From contig NC_010574.1 of assembly GCF_000165395.2 (NCBI RefSeq), positions 124,001-188,000 on the forward strand: a stretch of DNA of 64,000 nucleotides, in the 5' to 3' direction. A model generated the notes under the pieces. That model worked only from the letters and a program-made list of their open reading frames with translations, was not told the origin of the DNA and searched no databases. How positions within the stretch are numbered: the first letter of the stretch is position 1; every line of letters starts with the position of its first letter. The DNA comes from Babesia bovis T2Bo (Eukaryota > Apicomplexa > Aconoidasida > Piroplasmida > Babesiidae). A program made the translations under genes and the position numbers. This document shows, one piece after another, positions 33,380 to 44,657 of this stretch.

Positions 33380-35154
33380 TCAGTAGAAAACATACTCTAA
33401 TTGTAGCACATATTTATCACCCGCATACACGTAAATACTAGAAACCTCTAATAGACGTGCGAGAGTATCTGCATGATATAGAAAGATTTAGAGAAACGTA
33501 CCTGTCATATGGTACCAACGGATCTTATCACTGGAGTCAGCAATCAATAGACGTGCATAAAACAAAGATGCTGACTCTATTTCACCAGAAGTAGGCCTTT
33601 CACCAAGCACCATCAACTGGGAATAGTTATCAGAAAAATGACGCTGACCTTCCGGACTGGTTATATTCAACTGAGTCTTGGCAACAATACCACACAATTT
33701 AATCAATTCGCAACAGATCGAATACCTGTCCATAGCAGTGGTATCACTAGATGCTATCGACTGCAACGATACAAAGGTCGTCACCAGGCTTTCAAGGTCA
33801 TGAGAATATGTTAAAATTGAAATGTGCAACCTCACCAGCTCCTGTTCATGATTCTGATCAGTAGAACCAGGAAAAGTAAAGTCGTCATGTACAACGCTAT
33901 AGCGAGCCATTGGACAATCATATATAGGGTCATTAACCACCTCCAATACCTCTATGCGCTCTAAAATAGTTGTCTGCCATGCAACCATTTCCTGGATCTC
34001 GTCTTCATCATCCATGCGATTGGGTCCCACATACTGTGCCAAAGCTCCTATGTTTCTCTTTCCATTGCGCTTCTCTGGTAATATTATAAGCAGCTTATCC
34101 GTGTCCCTAAGAAATGGCATTAACCTGGAAGCTTGTGAACGCTTTAGAACAAAATGACGACGCTCGCTGGGGAATAACTAAAGGAAATAAAAAACATATA
34201 CGTTGAACCTACGTAATCATGACAGTGCGACGTGTATATCACAGGTCTAGTTGAACTGTCATCGTTAGGCCTAGATACACGATCCCTATAAACGGACTCA
34301 TTTTCTCTGGCCTGAGTTATTAACTCCTCAGCACGCTCACGCATCTCATCAGCAAATGTCTCATTGAGAAGTTGAAATAACAATATGTTAGGAGAATATT
34401 GAGATGATAACCGCTGGCGGCATAATGGGCATGCCAAGCGGTAAGCAGCAGCCTGCAAAGAGCGTATAGTGTATTCTGGCTAACGTATATATATATATAT
34501 ATAGCATCAATAAAACTGTGGTTACGTTTAATCAACACAAGTAATCACTGAGGTAATACCTAGAAAATATCACATGATATAGTCATTACACGCATTAGTG
34601 TGAAATACACCAACCTGATCGATACATGTTTTGCAAAAATTGTGGCCACATGATGTAGTAACGGGCTTGTAAAGCAACTTAAAACAAACCTAAAAACTAT
34701 TGAATCATGGAATAATATAGCTCAATTATATATCAATATCCCTACAATTGATAAATAACAGGAAGTCTATTGGATCTATATAAATACGCTATCGATTACA
34801 AGTTAAATCGCGCATTCAACAGGATCAACCATACTTGGTTCGATATAAAACGTAATATGCAAACAAAAGAGTGAGATGATCTAATATGAAGAAGAGTAAC
34901 TGATTAAATGCAATATTCCAGTAACAAGTCAACGACACCTTAACAGTGGTATGCCAGATTCCATCCACAGCACTAATGCATAGAAGATAAAGTATGTATA
35001 CGCAAAAGCAAACTTTGCACTGGGTGTACACCAGATCACAGGTACAAAAGTCCAACATGTTGTATGCACATCACTGATTTACATTGCAATAAACAGATAT
35101 ATGACAAATGTGTAAACAGCCTACCGGGCATTCGAAGTCCTTTGGAACAGCCAT
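33380..35154 (-). CDS. RING finger protein with LON-like substrate domain
   Basis: Likely E3 ubiquitin ligase of LONRF type. Proposed exons: 35154-35125, 34689-34615, 34452-34213, 34177-33502 and 33468-33380, giving 369 residues. The RING is built only after splicing: FECP, then VCFKLLYKPVTTSCGHNFCK, TCIDQ, then CPLCRQRL. It is a C3HC4 finger with all ligands present. After a helical linker comes LFPSERRHFVLKRSQASRLM and GxIGALAQYVG, the pattern of a LON N-terminal domain, with a helical end. Introns 1 and 2 are 435 and 162 bp, far above the local norm; the others are 35 and 33 bp. Exon 5 rests on splice signals and a plausible helical tail. Confidence 0.8.
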
Positions 35155-35868
35155 TGTTACCGTTTCTCATACACTCCAAACTCGCCCATTTACTAAACAT
35201 ATAAATAGCCTTCACACCTGTTTCGTGTGTTCTGGAGTCGTAGGTATATATTGTTTTGATTACAGATTCTTGTTCGAACATATGATTACCTACAACTGCT
35301 ATTGTTCCTCAGGCTATTCCCCAATATAGGTAGGATCATACTGAATCAATAGATAACTTCAAGCAAAGTATATTTTACTAAAATTAATACTATAATATTG
35401 TCTAAGTGATACCAAAGAAGAGTTAATATCCCGTGGTAAATAACGTCGAGGATAGATATTCATTATCATATATCATCCAAATAAATAGAAAAGTTGACAC
35501 ATCGCGATTCTGAATGGACTAACAAGACATGTGTTAATAATTATACACCTGTGATGCTGTAGCTCCGTTCTTACCACAACGTCGTGCCTGTGCTGCTATC
35601 TCAAGCGGGCACGCTACAGTTCAAGTAGTAACCAAGATACCGGTTCAGTGAAATGACCTCACGCACAAGTTAATTTTTTGCTGGTATTTTTGATGCCAGA
35701 AGACACGGGTGTGCCTATAAAGCTCCGTATAACGACGCATCGTGGCCGCTGAATAAGTGGCGCCTTCACAGGCCTTAGAAACAACGCAGGGATACACTCG
35801 CCACAGACCATCGTCATTATTCAACCATTGTTTATACTGCATAATTTGCAATCTTTGTGTTAAATAAA
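35155..35868. other. Divergent promoter region with a structured element
   Basis: Between the RING-LON (-) and eRF3 (+) starts. No gene was recognised. At 35557-35619 there is a paired structure: CTGTAGC pairs with GCTACAG, and inside it GTGCC (35584-35588) pairs with GGCAC (35608-35612). Confidence 0.4.
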
Positions 35869-37482
35869 ATGGCGGACTCCAATGGAAGTAACCCTGTAAA
35901 GTCAACCTTCACCTTTAATGTGAAAGCAGCGGAATTTAAACCAGGAGCTACTTGGGATGACTACGATAAGGATGAAGTCAAGGAAATAACACCTAGATTT
36001 GAAGAACTTAAAATAGAATCCGTGACAAATGTAGCATCAGAACCAGACTCTGAAATCGCAACGAGTGAGGAGGAACTTAAAGAACCGACCTCAGCGAGAG
36101 AGTCAGGAATTAAGAAGAAGTCAGCTGGAGGAGACTCAGGTGTACATGATCCCGATCCTAGACAGCATCTGAATATCGTTTTTATCGGTCATATTGATGC
36201 AGGCAAGTCTACGACGTGCGGTAATATACTTTATCTATGTGGATACGTTGATGAAAGGACCATAGAAAAGTATGAACGTGAAGCAAAAGACAGAAATCGT
36301 GAAAGCTGGTTCCTAGCATTTATCATGGATACCAACGAAGAAGAGCGTCAAAAAGGTAAAACAGTAGAAGTGGGACAAGCACGTATCGAATCAACAAACA
36401 AGCGCTTTACAATTCTGGATGCTCCAGGACATAAGAACTATGTACCAAATATGATATCAGGTGCCACCCAAGCTGATTGCGGTGTGCTTATTGTGTCCGC
36501 ACGAAAGGGAGAGTTCGAGACAGGATTTGACCGTGGTGGACAAACGAGAGAACACACACTATTAGCAAAAACATTGGGAGTTACACATCTAATAGTTGCC
36601 ATAAATAAAATGGACGACCACACGTGTGATTGGTCCGAAGCAAGATATAATGAAATTGTACAAAAGTTAAGGCCATTCCTAAAAACATGTGGTTTTGCAG
36701 AGGGACGTAACCTGAACTTCGTGCCTATATCGGGACTTAATGGACAAAATATTATGCAGCATGTGTCTGATACCAGCTATAAATCATACAGCCCCAATGC
36801 TGCATGGTATCCACTCTCACAACCGACTTTGTTCCAGCTGCTAGATGGAATTGAGATATCCACATTTGATGCTAATGCACCATTGCGTATTCCCATCACA
36901 GGAGCATTTAAAGATAATGGAGTTGTTTGTATGGGTAAAGTGGAATCTGGCACAATCAGCATGGGACAAAACTGTATTGTCATGCCCGGAAAAATAAAAA
37001 TTAAGATCCAAAATGTTCTCTTTGACGAAGATGAATTCGCATATGCCAAACCGGGAGAAAATATCAGACTCCGGGTACTCGGTGTTGAAGAAGAACAAAT
37101 CAGCAAGGGGACAGTGCTTTGTGATGTGAACAAGCCCTGCCCAGTGGTGACCGAATTTGTCGCCATGGTCCAAATCATAGATCTACTGGAACATAGACCA
37201 CTCATAACATCAGGTTATTTCTGTGTTATGCACGCACATAGTGTAGTGGTTGAAGTACACTTTGTCAAGTTGTTAGAAACCACTGATAAGGCAACCAAAA
37301 AGAAGAAGCTTAACCCTACATTCGTCAAGAATAACACGCTAGTTACAGCACACCTGAGGGTATCGTCGCCAATATGCCTCGAAGTATTTGAAAATTGTGC
37401 GCAGTTGGGACGCTTTACCATGAGAGATGAAGACAAAACCATTGCAGTTGGTAAGGTATTAACCATTCTCAAGCAAGAGTAA
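35869..37482 (+). CDS. eRF3: Translation termination factor eRF3 (Sup35-type GTPase)
   Basis: GTPase that works with eRF1 at stop codons. Single exon of 537 residues from the first ATG. The GTPase core starts near residue 105: P-loop GHIDAGKST, switch region EREAKDRNRESWFLAFIMDT, DAPGH near 184, and NKMD near 246. The NRESWFLAF and EEERQKGKT spellings separate eRF3 from EF-1alpha and HBS1. Two beta-barrel domains follow. The N-terminal extension is only about 100 residues and lacks the Gln/Asn-rich prion-like region of fungi. It contains FTFNVKAAEFKPG, which resembles a PAM2 motif that binds the MLLE domain of poly(A)-binding protein, as in animal eRF3. Confidence 0.95.
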   Translation: MADSNGSNPVKSTFTFNVKAAEFKPGATWDDYDKDEVKEITPRFEELKIESVTNVASEPDSEIATSEEELKEPTSARESGIKKKSAGGDSGVHDPDPRQHLNIVFIGHIDAGKSTTCGNILYLCGYVDERTIEKYEREAKDRNRESWFLAFIMDTNEEERQKGKTVEVGQARIESTNKRFTILDAPGHKNYVPNMISGATQADCGVLIVSARKGEFETGFDRGGQTREHTLLAKTLGVTHLIVAINKMDDHTCDWSEARYNEIVQKLRPFLKTCGFAEGRNLNFVPISGLNGQNIMQHVSDTSYKSYSPNAAWYPLSQPTLFQLLDGIEISTFDANAPLRIPITGAFKDNGVVCMGKVESGTISMGQNCIVMPGKIKIKIQNVLFDEDEFAYAKPGENIRLRVLGVEEEQISKGTVLCDVNKPCPVVTEFVAMVQIIDLLEHRPLITSGYFCVMHAHSVVVEVHFVKLLETTDKATKKKKLNPTFVKNNTLVTAHLRVSSPICLEVFENCAQLGRFTMRDEDKTIAVGKVLTILKQE

Positions 37483-37961
37483 AACATTGTGCTCAGTTAT
37501 AGCTGGCTAATATTACTGTTTGCTCAAGCCATTGCACTGGTTTGTCTAACTGGGTTTAATAATATCCATGGAATCCATCTGTTCTATTCAACGTTCGTTG
37601 CCACGCACAGCTGTAGAGCTACCACCCATAAGTCCTATGATATATATCACCGATTAATACAGTAAAGGTGCAAATTACGATGTAGCCATGCCAATACATA
37701 ACGCTGTCCGAATCGTATAACAACTATGGCCGTATAGGTTGCAGCACTGTTGTCATAAACATTGCCGTCTTCTGGAAGTGGACAAGGCAAATGTAAAGAT
37801 GGCGCATAAATGGTTACATCTTAAATGTGATAGGTATGTACCGAAACCCAACGAGCTGGTACAACTATTAATATTATATGCGATATAAAATATTAGCATA
37901 GTTTATACATATCAAGCTGTCTATTATATGGGCCAGTTGATACCATATACACGGTATGATA
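37483..37961. other. Convergent 3' region
   Basis: About 480 bp between the ends of eRF3 and the mL54 gene. No gene, repeat or RNA fold recognised. Confidence 0.45.
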
Positions 37962-38387
37962 TCAATTATCCCAGAGGTGACCCTTGATCTGAAACTTCCT
38001 TTGTTTCTGCAAGCGCAAATTGTTCAGCTTAATCAACGACCGATTGTGCAAACGACGAAAACGCTTGTAATCGCTCATACGAGCAGACTCAATACCTTGA
38101 CCATAGACAAACATCTTCATAAGCTCGCCATATGTCCTATCAGGCTTGTCTAAGTCCCAAAGCCAACTAGGATAAGCTTCATCTGGCAATATAGTGTGAT
38201 CCACAGGAATCCCAGCATATATGTTAAACAAATGCTCGTCACAGGGGTTCTCAGTCTGAGCAGCCGTCACGCGCTGAGAACTGCCACCATCCTTCTTCCC
38301 CTTCTGTTTAGGGGCAAGATGCACAGCGCTCGTGTAGAACGACCGCCGAAGCACACACGGAGCCAAAATACTCTTAATCAATAACAT
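37962..38387 (-). CDS. mL54: Mitochondrial large-subunit ribosomal protein mL54
   Basis: 141 residues, single exon. A basic presequence (LIKSILAPCVLRRSFYTS) is followed by the mL54/MRPL37 core with LPDEAYPSWLWDLD, the signature D-x-E/A-YP-x-WLW motif of the family, and a basic helical tail ending RKFQIKGHLWDN. The start ATG shares its A with the stop codon of the RAP-domain gene upstream (TAATG). Both proteins belong to mitochondrial RNA or ribosome function, so the pairing could be functional. Confidence 0.85.
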   Translation of the reverse strand: MLLIKSILAPCVLRRSFYTSAVHLAPKQKGKKDGGSSQRVTAAQTENPCDEHLFNIYAGIPVDHTILPDEAYPSWLWDLDKPDRTYGELMKMFVYGQGIESARMSDYKRFRRLHNRSLIKLNNLRLQKQRKFQIKGHLWDN

Positions 38388-40843
38388 TAATCAATAAAGT
38401 GTAACAGCTCACGAAGCGCGTTTTTTTTGCTCTCGTCACTCCCCAACTGACGCCACCAGCGATATGGGATGTGTAACAGCCGAAAACCCATACCAGCAAT
38501 CAATTCATGACGCCTGTAAATGTATTTAGACACTGTATAATCACTTTTTTGCAGTTTTTGTAAAGTGTGTCTGGTTAAACAACAGATAACGTGGAAAACA
38601 ATGTATAAATGGTCGGCATCTGTATATATGTAGTAGCGTTTACATCCCTAAGTGAACCATATCCCACCTAAACTTACCTCCTAGCTGTAGAGGTTAAATG
38701 GGTAGTGTTGTGATAGTACTGGTATTCACGATTGACCTCAATAACAGTGTTCGACCGTGGCTCGTAAATGTCCAACACAAATGGGCCTGGGAACGTAATA
38801 ACCAGTATGTAGAATTCACTTACCTGCGATCATGTAGTTGCGATGTTCTATTCCCATAGTAGAAAGTGTATTGCTGATACTCTCAAGATACGGGCAATGG
38901 GAAATTGCATCATCTCCGAAGGGTAGCGCTACGCTTTGTTCGCCACTTGCAGCTGTGTTGCGGCAGTCCGCTAAGTCGGAAGGTGTTGATTCTTCTCCTG
39001 CTAGATCGTCGTTTAATATCTTCTTTGACGAAGTCTGCTGTCGAATGTCAATCAAAAATTGTTTTGTTGACTCGTCGACCCTGTTGTATAGTTTAGGAGC
39101 TAAAATCCGCATATACAGCTCAATAATCTCTAAATTGCGCGAGTAATGTCTAAAGTGATGTTTGTGGTACTCGCATCGAGAGAGAAAAGCTAACACCATG
39201 TCATCGGTGAACAAGTCCAAAACAGTAATGGCCTTAACACGCAAACAGTCAGTTGAAGTAAAGTGATTTAGGCGTTTTCCCAGTACCTGACGCAAAGGAT
39301 CTATCAAAATTGAATCGCAAACGTCAAGTTTGGCTAACGCATTAGCTGCCTTCACCAAGAAATTATTTCTCAAAACAGACCAACACAACAGCATCTCATA
39401 CAGATTGTCATATATCCGTTGATCTCTGATCCTCAGTCGTCCAATTGCCTACGTAATAATGCCCCCGAAATAGTTTTTGTATGTGAACAAACAATATAAT
39501 ACATCCAACAGCTATATACTGTGTTATCTTTGCCACGTACATATGCATCATGGGAGATAATCGATTAAGATCAATCCATAGAATGACATACCTGAAAGAG
39601 AAACACGTAGTGCTTAGGTTTCATTTCGCCCCTGCGTTGATGAATACTGTCAACAAGTAATTTGAGTTGATCATTTGGTCGAAGTTGCACCTTCGAGATT
39701 ATCTGAAGAAAACGCAGCAATGTACGAAGGGAAACATTTGCCGAAATAGCATTTACTCGTATGAGGAATGCATCCCAAAGATCAGGGTCAACTCCAACAT
39801 CAAACGTTGCCTTCCTCGCTTCGTTCATCATAACGAAACGAAGATCCAAAGAATTTAACTTATTAACTTCATTAGGTGTTGGAGATACATAATTAGGCTT
39901 GAACCTACAAGGGGAACATTCAACATGATGACTTTGTTAGTTACTTACCAATAATTCCGAGGAGAAATGCGAGATCTTGGAGCACCAGATAAAGCAGCAT
40001 TCTGTTTATCTAAGATTTCAGTTTCCAGCTGACGCAGTAATCTTTCTTTACCATCTACCCGACGGTCGCGGTCACGAAAGAAAGAACCATAAAACTCATC
40101 TCCAGTCATCTCGTATATAGACTGAATAAATATTAATAACAAGTAGCAGTTATAAAGTGCTAGAAACCTGCTCATTTTGATCTAGATAACCCATTAAAAG
40201 AATGTAGTTGATATTATCAGACAACAAATGGAGATGAGAGAAACATACCTTATTCAGAAAATGGAATCTTTCGATCCGCGGGCGTCTTCCAATCTCCACA
40301 TCCTCCGAAGTCAAAGGCTTCACCTTAGCGTCACTTACCCTATCTCGTGCGCTCCATGAAACCCTGCCGTGTTGTCGCAGCTTAATTCTCTTCACCAGTT
40401 TCCTGGCCAGCTTTTTGCCATACTTCAATTCGAGTTCTACAGGCGTCATCCTAGATTTAATGTGCTTGCGCAGCTGAAACAGAAGTGAAAGGTATATTAA
40501 ATGTAAAAAATCCTACCTCATGAGGTTTTAGATTGGCATAATCTTTTTTATATGTGGATCCCGGTTTTACGGTTTCCATATACCTGTGCCCACTTAACGT
40601 GGCACCATTAGCCTCATTGCCGCCATCTGAGATGTCTATCAGCTGACGGCTTCTGCGGATATTAACCGTATGGTGATGTAGACATCTGTCATTATCCCCT
40701 AGGGTAGTAGATACCCTTCGAAACTGATTGTCAATCATAAAAGTCACCGGAATCTTATTCAAACAAGCTATATGATTCCCTATTATGGCATTTAGAGATG
40801 ATAGCGTGTGCAATTTCCCGTAGAAGGACGACAACGCATACAT
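38387..40843 (-). CDS. RAP-domain organellar RNA-binding protein
   Basis: Likely acts in mitochondrial (or apicoplast) RNA processing or rRNA-fragment assembly; the family is expanded in apicomplexans. Seven exons: 40843-40517, 40473-40168, 40121-39949, 39904-39592, 39448-38824, 38786-38678 and 38513-38387, giving 659 residues. The RAP domain is made by the last two exons: GPFVLDIYEPRSN, a Tyr/Thr-rich block, then RRHELIAGMGFRLLHIPYRW, matching the family's HxLLxxxG-W/F-xVxxIP core. The middle is all-helical, as in FASTK-like RAP proteins. Introns are 43, 46, 44, 143, 37 and 164 bp. For exon 2 an earlier donor at 40248 exists; the longer version is chosen because it keeps the frame with a 46-bp intron. 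Confidence 0.8.
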
Positions 40844-42623
40844 TTCTTAAATGGACCACATATAAATAGAATTCTCATTATGCAACAGATGTGTAATGGT
40901 TACCATTAATGACGCTATACTAGTGATTTACCATTTATAGTTTTTAAAGCTACCAGATTGGTAATGTTTACCAGGCGTCGATGCAAGTTGAAATCATATA
41001 CAGTAAGTTCAGTTTATATGATGTCTATTATCATACACATTCCACATTAATGTATAAATTTAAAATGGTTTCATAGTATTGCAGTATATAAATTTCAAAT
41101 TTTGGCCGACAAAGAATTCTTTTTCTGATAGAAGTAAATACATAAAGAAGCTGGTAGCTTCTCTTGAACATTAGACGTAGAAAATGGGACTCATAACGCC
41201 ACAGCTTATGTATTACTTGTGTTAAATTTTGTGCAATCGAGATGTTCGTATTGCTAGTGAATTTATTTGCAAATGCACCAAGAGTGAATTGTATCATACT
41301 TCTACCGTCTAGACACCAATGCAACTATCAGCTGTATACAGGCTCTAGATCAACATTGGACTCGTAATTTTTTCAAATTTTATAGTCTTAAATTTTAAAA
41401 CGAAAACTAACCGTCTAAGGTGGATGGATACTCGACGTATAACTTCATCATATACGAATATATAACCACGATTATTTCTACATTTATAACATAAATTGAT
41501 ATAATATGTCCGATATAAATCATACTTGGATTAGTAAACAATACATGGAAGTATACATAGTCTGAAGTGTCCTTACAACTTCATCCGCCCTGCTTCCAAT
41601 AATATATATATATATATATATATATGAATTATTACAAAAATATGCACACGTGTATAGAATGTATAATAATACCACTATTATCTACTATGTTCGTGGCTTT
41701 TATTACTGACAGTACCGTAACGTTGATTCCATCATTTATCATACTTGGATCGAGGCCTTGGATGACGCTGTTTGCTACTTTATCATTTTTAATCGCTATT
41801 TAATTACAATTGTTAGATTCCTTATATATCATATCAAGTAATAGTACATGGCGGTAGCATTGGGTAGCCACATGTTATTTAATTTGAATTATACGTCGTC
41901 ATAGCTATAGCAATTATTAGAAAATACAGAAGAATTGCAATATATATGGCTCTAGTGCTTAGATATCCAGAGCTATTCATTCGGCAACATTTTTACAATG
42001 TTTATTCCCCTTTGCAGCTTATTCAGTTAACATTTAAAGAGTTATATATGCCTTCAATGTCATGAACTTTCCTCTTACAGTGGTTTCATTGTTTAAATCC
42101 TAATATACTAGTTTGGATGCAAAGAAGCGTAACAGTTGCTCAGTGATGCAAAATACCCATAGCACGTGGTGACAAATTCAGAATAAGGACTCCATGTAGC
42201 ATTTACTGAGATAGACCCTTATATATGGACTTCTTTAAAAACTGATTCAACTCCATATTGTATTTTGAATTGTTGATCTTTGCATTCTGCAGGGAAATTA
42301 AGACTAAAAGTTGAGCGTTTGAACTAGTCAATCATAGCCTCGTATGAATGTATAGTACAAAATCATTATTACTGTACATTTTATAGTCGATTCAGCTAGT
42401 TTAATAATATTAAAACATGCGTATTTTACCCTGGGGTGGAAAGTGACAACAGAATCCCATGTAGTGTTACAATAAGATGTGGTTTACCATCTTGATTAAA
42501 GGGAAGCAAACAAACTCGTGAACCAAACGCCTGTCCAAAAGAATAAATAGCAAACAACATCGAACAGAGAGCTTATTTCATTAGGATAGTAGTGCTGTTA
42601 CAACACTATTACGAATACATATC
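40844..42623. other. Long intergenic stretch at the border of the gene-family region
   Basis: About 1.8 kb, A/T-rich, with an AT run at 41602-41625. An ATG-started frame of 88 codons lies at 41034-41297 (-) and encodes a basic, helical protein with no known match; it may be chance. Nothing else was seen. The change from dense housekeeping genes to sparse repeats begins here. Confidence 0.4.
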
Positions 42624-42713
42624 TTCTACCCTGCAAGTTACCCCTAAGTAGCTTGTATCAATCTGAGTTCGACTAGGTCACACTTGTTACTTTCTGTTGA
42701 TTGTATTATCAGG
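42624..42713 (+). promoter_or_regulatory. Conserved 90-bp leader, type A, copy 1
   Basis: A 90-bp sequence ending at the ATG is repeated with only a few base changes before four genes: here and at 45874-45963, 49148-49237 and 59962-60051. Its 3' end is a pyrimidine-rich tract followed by ATTATCAGG just before ATG, which looks like a splice acceptor, so the leader may contain a 5'UTR intron. Confidence 0.75.
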
Positions 42714-43373
42714 ATGGCAGTCACCGCTCGTAACAACGGCTTCCGCAAGGTTGCCAAGTGGATTGTTGGTGCCGTGGTTGTGGCAAGTGCTAGCCATGGT
42801 ATTGTCATGGCCCAAGAGGAGACACCAAAAATACCTGAGGTACCAGAAGAGAAGGAGACCAAGACGGAAGTAACTGAGGTGCCAGAAGAAGAACAGGTTA
42901 AGACAGAAGTCCCTGAAGTATCAGAAAAGAAGCAGACCAAGATGGAAGTCCCTGAAGTATCAGATGAGGAGGAGACCAAGACGGAAGTACCTGAAGTATC
43001 AGATGAGGAGCAGACCAAGATGGAAGTAACTGAAGTGCCAGAGGGAGGGGATGGTGATGCGGGAAGAAAGGCTAAAGGTGGTTCAGGGGCACCAACAGCT
43101 GAACCAAAGCGACAAAAATCTTTTCCTAGTGAAGAGAGAGACTGGATGTCTAAAGGTGGTTTCACCAAGGCCGATCTTAAAGATTATAAACATGAGTCAT
43201 TCATCAGTGCCAAAAGACCTGTTGAAATAGGGGAAAACGTTGTAAAAAACGCTGCGTTCAGAATAGCACAAAGGCAAGGTAAAACGTATGTACCACCTGA
43301 ACCAGCTGTCAAAACTAACCCAGATGGTACACCTGCTCCGGAGGCTGATAGTGCTTCTGCCGATAAGCAGTAG
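42714..43373 (+). CDS. SBP2-family truncated secreted protein, copy 1
   Basis: 219 residues. The first 27 (basic RNNGFRKVAK, then hydrophobic WIVGAVVVASAS) form a signal peptide shared by six genes in this window. Next is a run of imperfect 15-residue acidic repeats (forms of TEVPEVSDEE and TKMEVTEVPE) to about residue 110, then a Gly/Ser/Lys linker and a conserved block with SAKRPVEIGENVVKNAAFRI and a Pro-rich tail. In B. bovis, truncated SBP2 copies share the signal-bearing N-terminus of SBP2 and are secreted from spherical bodies; that link is my inference from the overall pattern. The gene has no domain of the kind seen in copies 2 and 6. It has a close duplicate at 56899. Confidence 0.8.
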   Translation: MAVTARNNGFRKVAKWIVGAVVVASASHGIVMAQEETPKIPEVPEEKETKTEVTEVPEEEQVKTEVPEVSEKKQTKMEVPEVSDEEETKTEVPEVSDEEQTKMEVTEVPEGGDGDAGRKAKGGSGAPTAEPKRQKSFPSEERDWMSKGGFTKADLKDYKHESFISAKRPVEIGENVVKNAAFRIAQRQGKTYVPPEPAVKTNPDGTPAPEADSASADKQ

Positions 43374-44109
43374 AAGGGGTATGTTGGATTTGAATCAAGC
43401 ATGCGGATCATGTCGTACTACCATCTTATAAACTACTTAACAGTTATCATATTCATAAACAATATTTTGAATCTTGCTTCAAAGTACACTGGGACGGAAA
43501 CGAAAACAACATTTTATTGTATGTGCATTTTTATTGATATCACATAATATAAGTGAATTATGATTTTATTAATTATTCAGTACATATGTAAATGTATATA
43601 GAAAGGGCAATTATTAGATCTATAACTTCAGTGCAATCTGTTGGACCAGATTCGACAGCTATGCTATGTTGTGCACATGTATTTGGCATGACCTATATGG
43701 CTATATAGGCAACTATTATCGCTCTTGCCTGAGTGTAAGTTGAAAAAAGCGAACAGTGATGAACTAACATTTACTACCCGTTAGTCTATGTAGACAATGG
43801 TAAATTGCATGTTCACTATGAAGATTTAATTAACTGAATAATAGAAGATGCCACTGTTCATTAGTATATGACATGGCAAGATGTAGCATTCACTTCGGAT
43901 TACGATTTGACATATTACGTTATAGGTGATCCTATGATGCATTGCACAAATGAAACGCTAGTAGAATAATGAAGAGAGGACGCTCAATAATTACAATGCA
44001 TTGCAGTGTTTATATTGCTCTCTATTGGTAACAAGTACTTTAGGCAACTAGGAACCAATTTGCCAAGATTGTATGACTCAGCCTAAGCTGAAGAGATAAG
44101 TTGGCAACG

Positions 44110-44657
44110 TTCCAAAATATTAATTAATAGAAAACCCTTAACGGCAAAATCAAACTTTCTATCATTAATGGCACTACCCCTTATATTCACATCGTTTTGT
44201 TTTCCAACTCTTGAATCTGCAGCTTGAGTTGCGTCGTCCTAGTGGATCTACTCCTCTTAGGCAAAGGAGGTGCAGGTGATTCATCACTTGCTTGTGATCC
44301 AGCCGTTAAAAAACAGGCATTTCATCCGCATGTTAAACAACTACGTATTTGTATTTCCGTCGTTTTATCAAACCCCTTTACGTCGTTCAAATGTTGGTAC
44401 CTATATAGGCAATTCTTACCCTTTTCCTAGTAATAAAGCATATTCAGAATATAATCCTGAAAATTGTATGCCTCAATCTCATCCTTATCTGTCTTCATAT
44501 GTTCTACGACATTCCCTTTTGCAGCGCCCTCTGCAATATCTTCGCATGCCCTGGCATCAGTATTCAATAAGCATCAAATCATTTTCCTAAGGTGCATTAC
44601 AATATTGGGAACTTCGATGACATATATCTCCAAAGTGAATTGGTCACATGGTTCCAC
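44110..44657 (-). pseudogene. Decayed minus-strand gene in duplicated spacer, left copy
   Basis: One frame on the - strand stays protein-like over about 190 codons but is cut by three stops; two of them (TAG at 44427-44429 and a TGA after a CLTCG sequence) also occur in the copy at 58168-58743. Readable pieces include QHLNDVKGFDKTTEIQIRSC and RSRSTKDDATQAADSRVGK. The family is not recognised. Splicing could remove a stop, but I found no good sites for all of them. Confidence 0.5.

Noticed and set aside
40122..40248. 14-base micro-exon in the RAP gene between GTATGT and GTTTCT donors
   Set aside because: It would break the frame; reading through to the second donor keeps it with one 46-bp intron.
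42644..43168. Ser/Thr/Val-rich minus-strand frame opposite copy 1
   Set aside because: Mirror of the acidic repeat (GAA/GTA codons read backwards); the same shadow recurs opposite every family copy.
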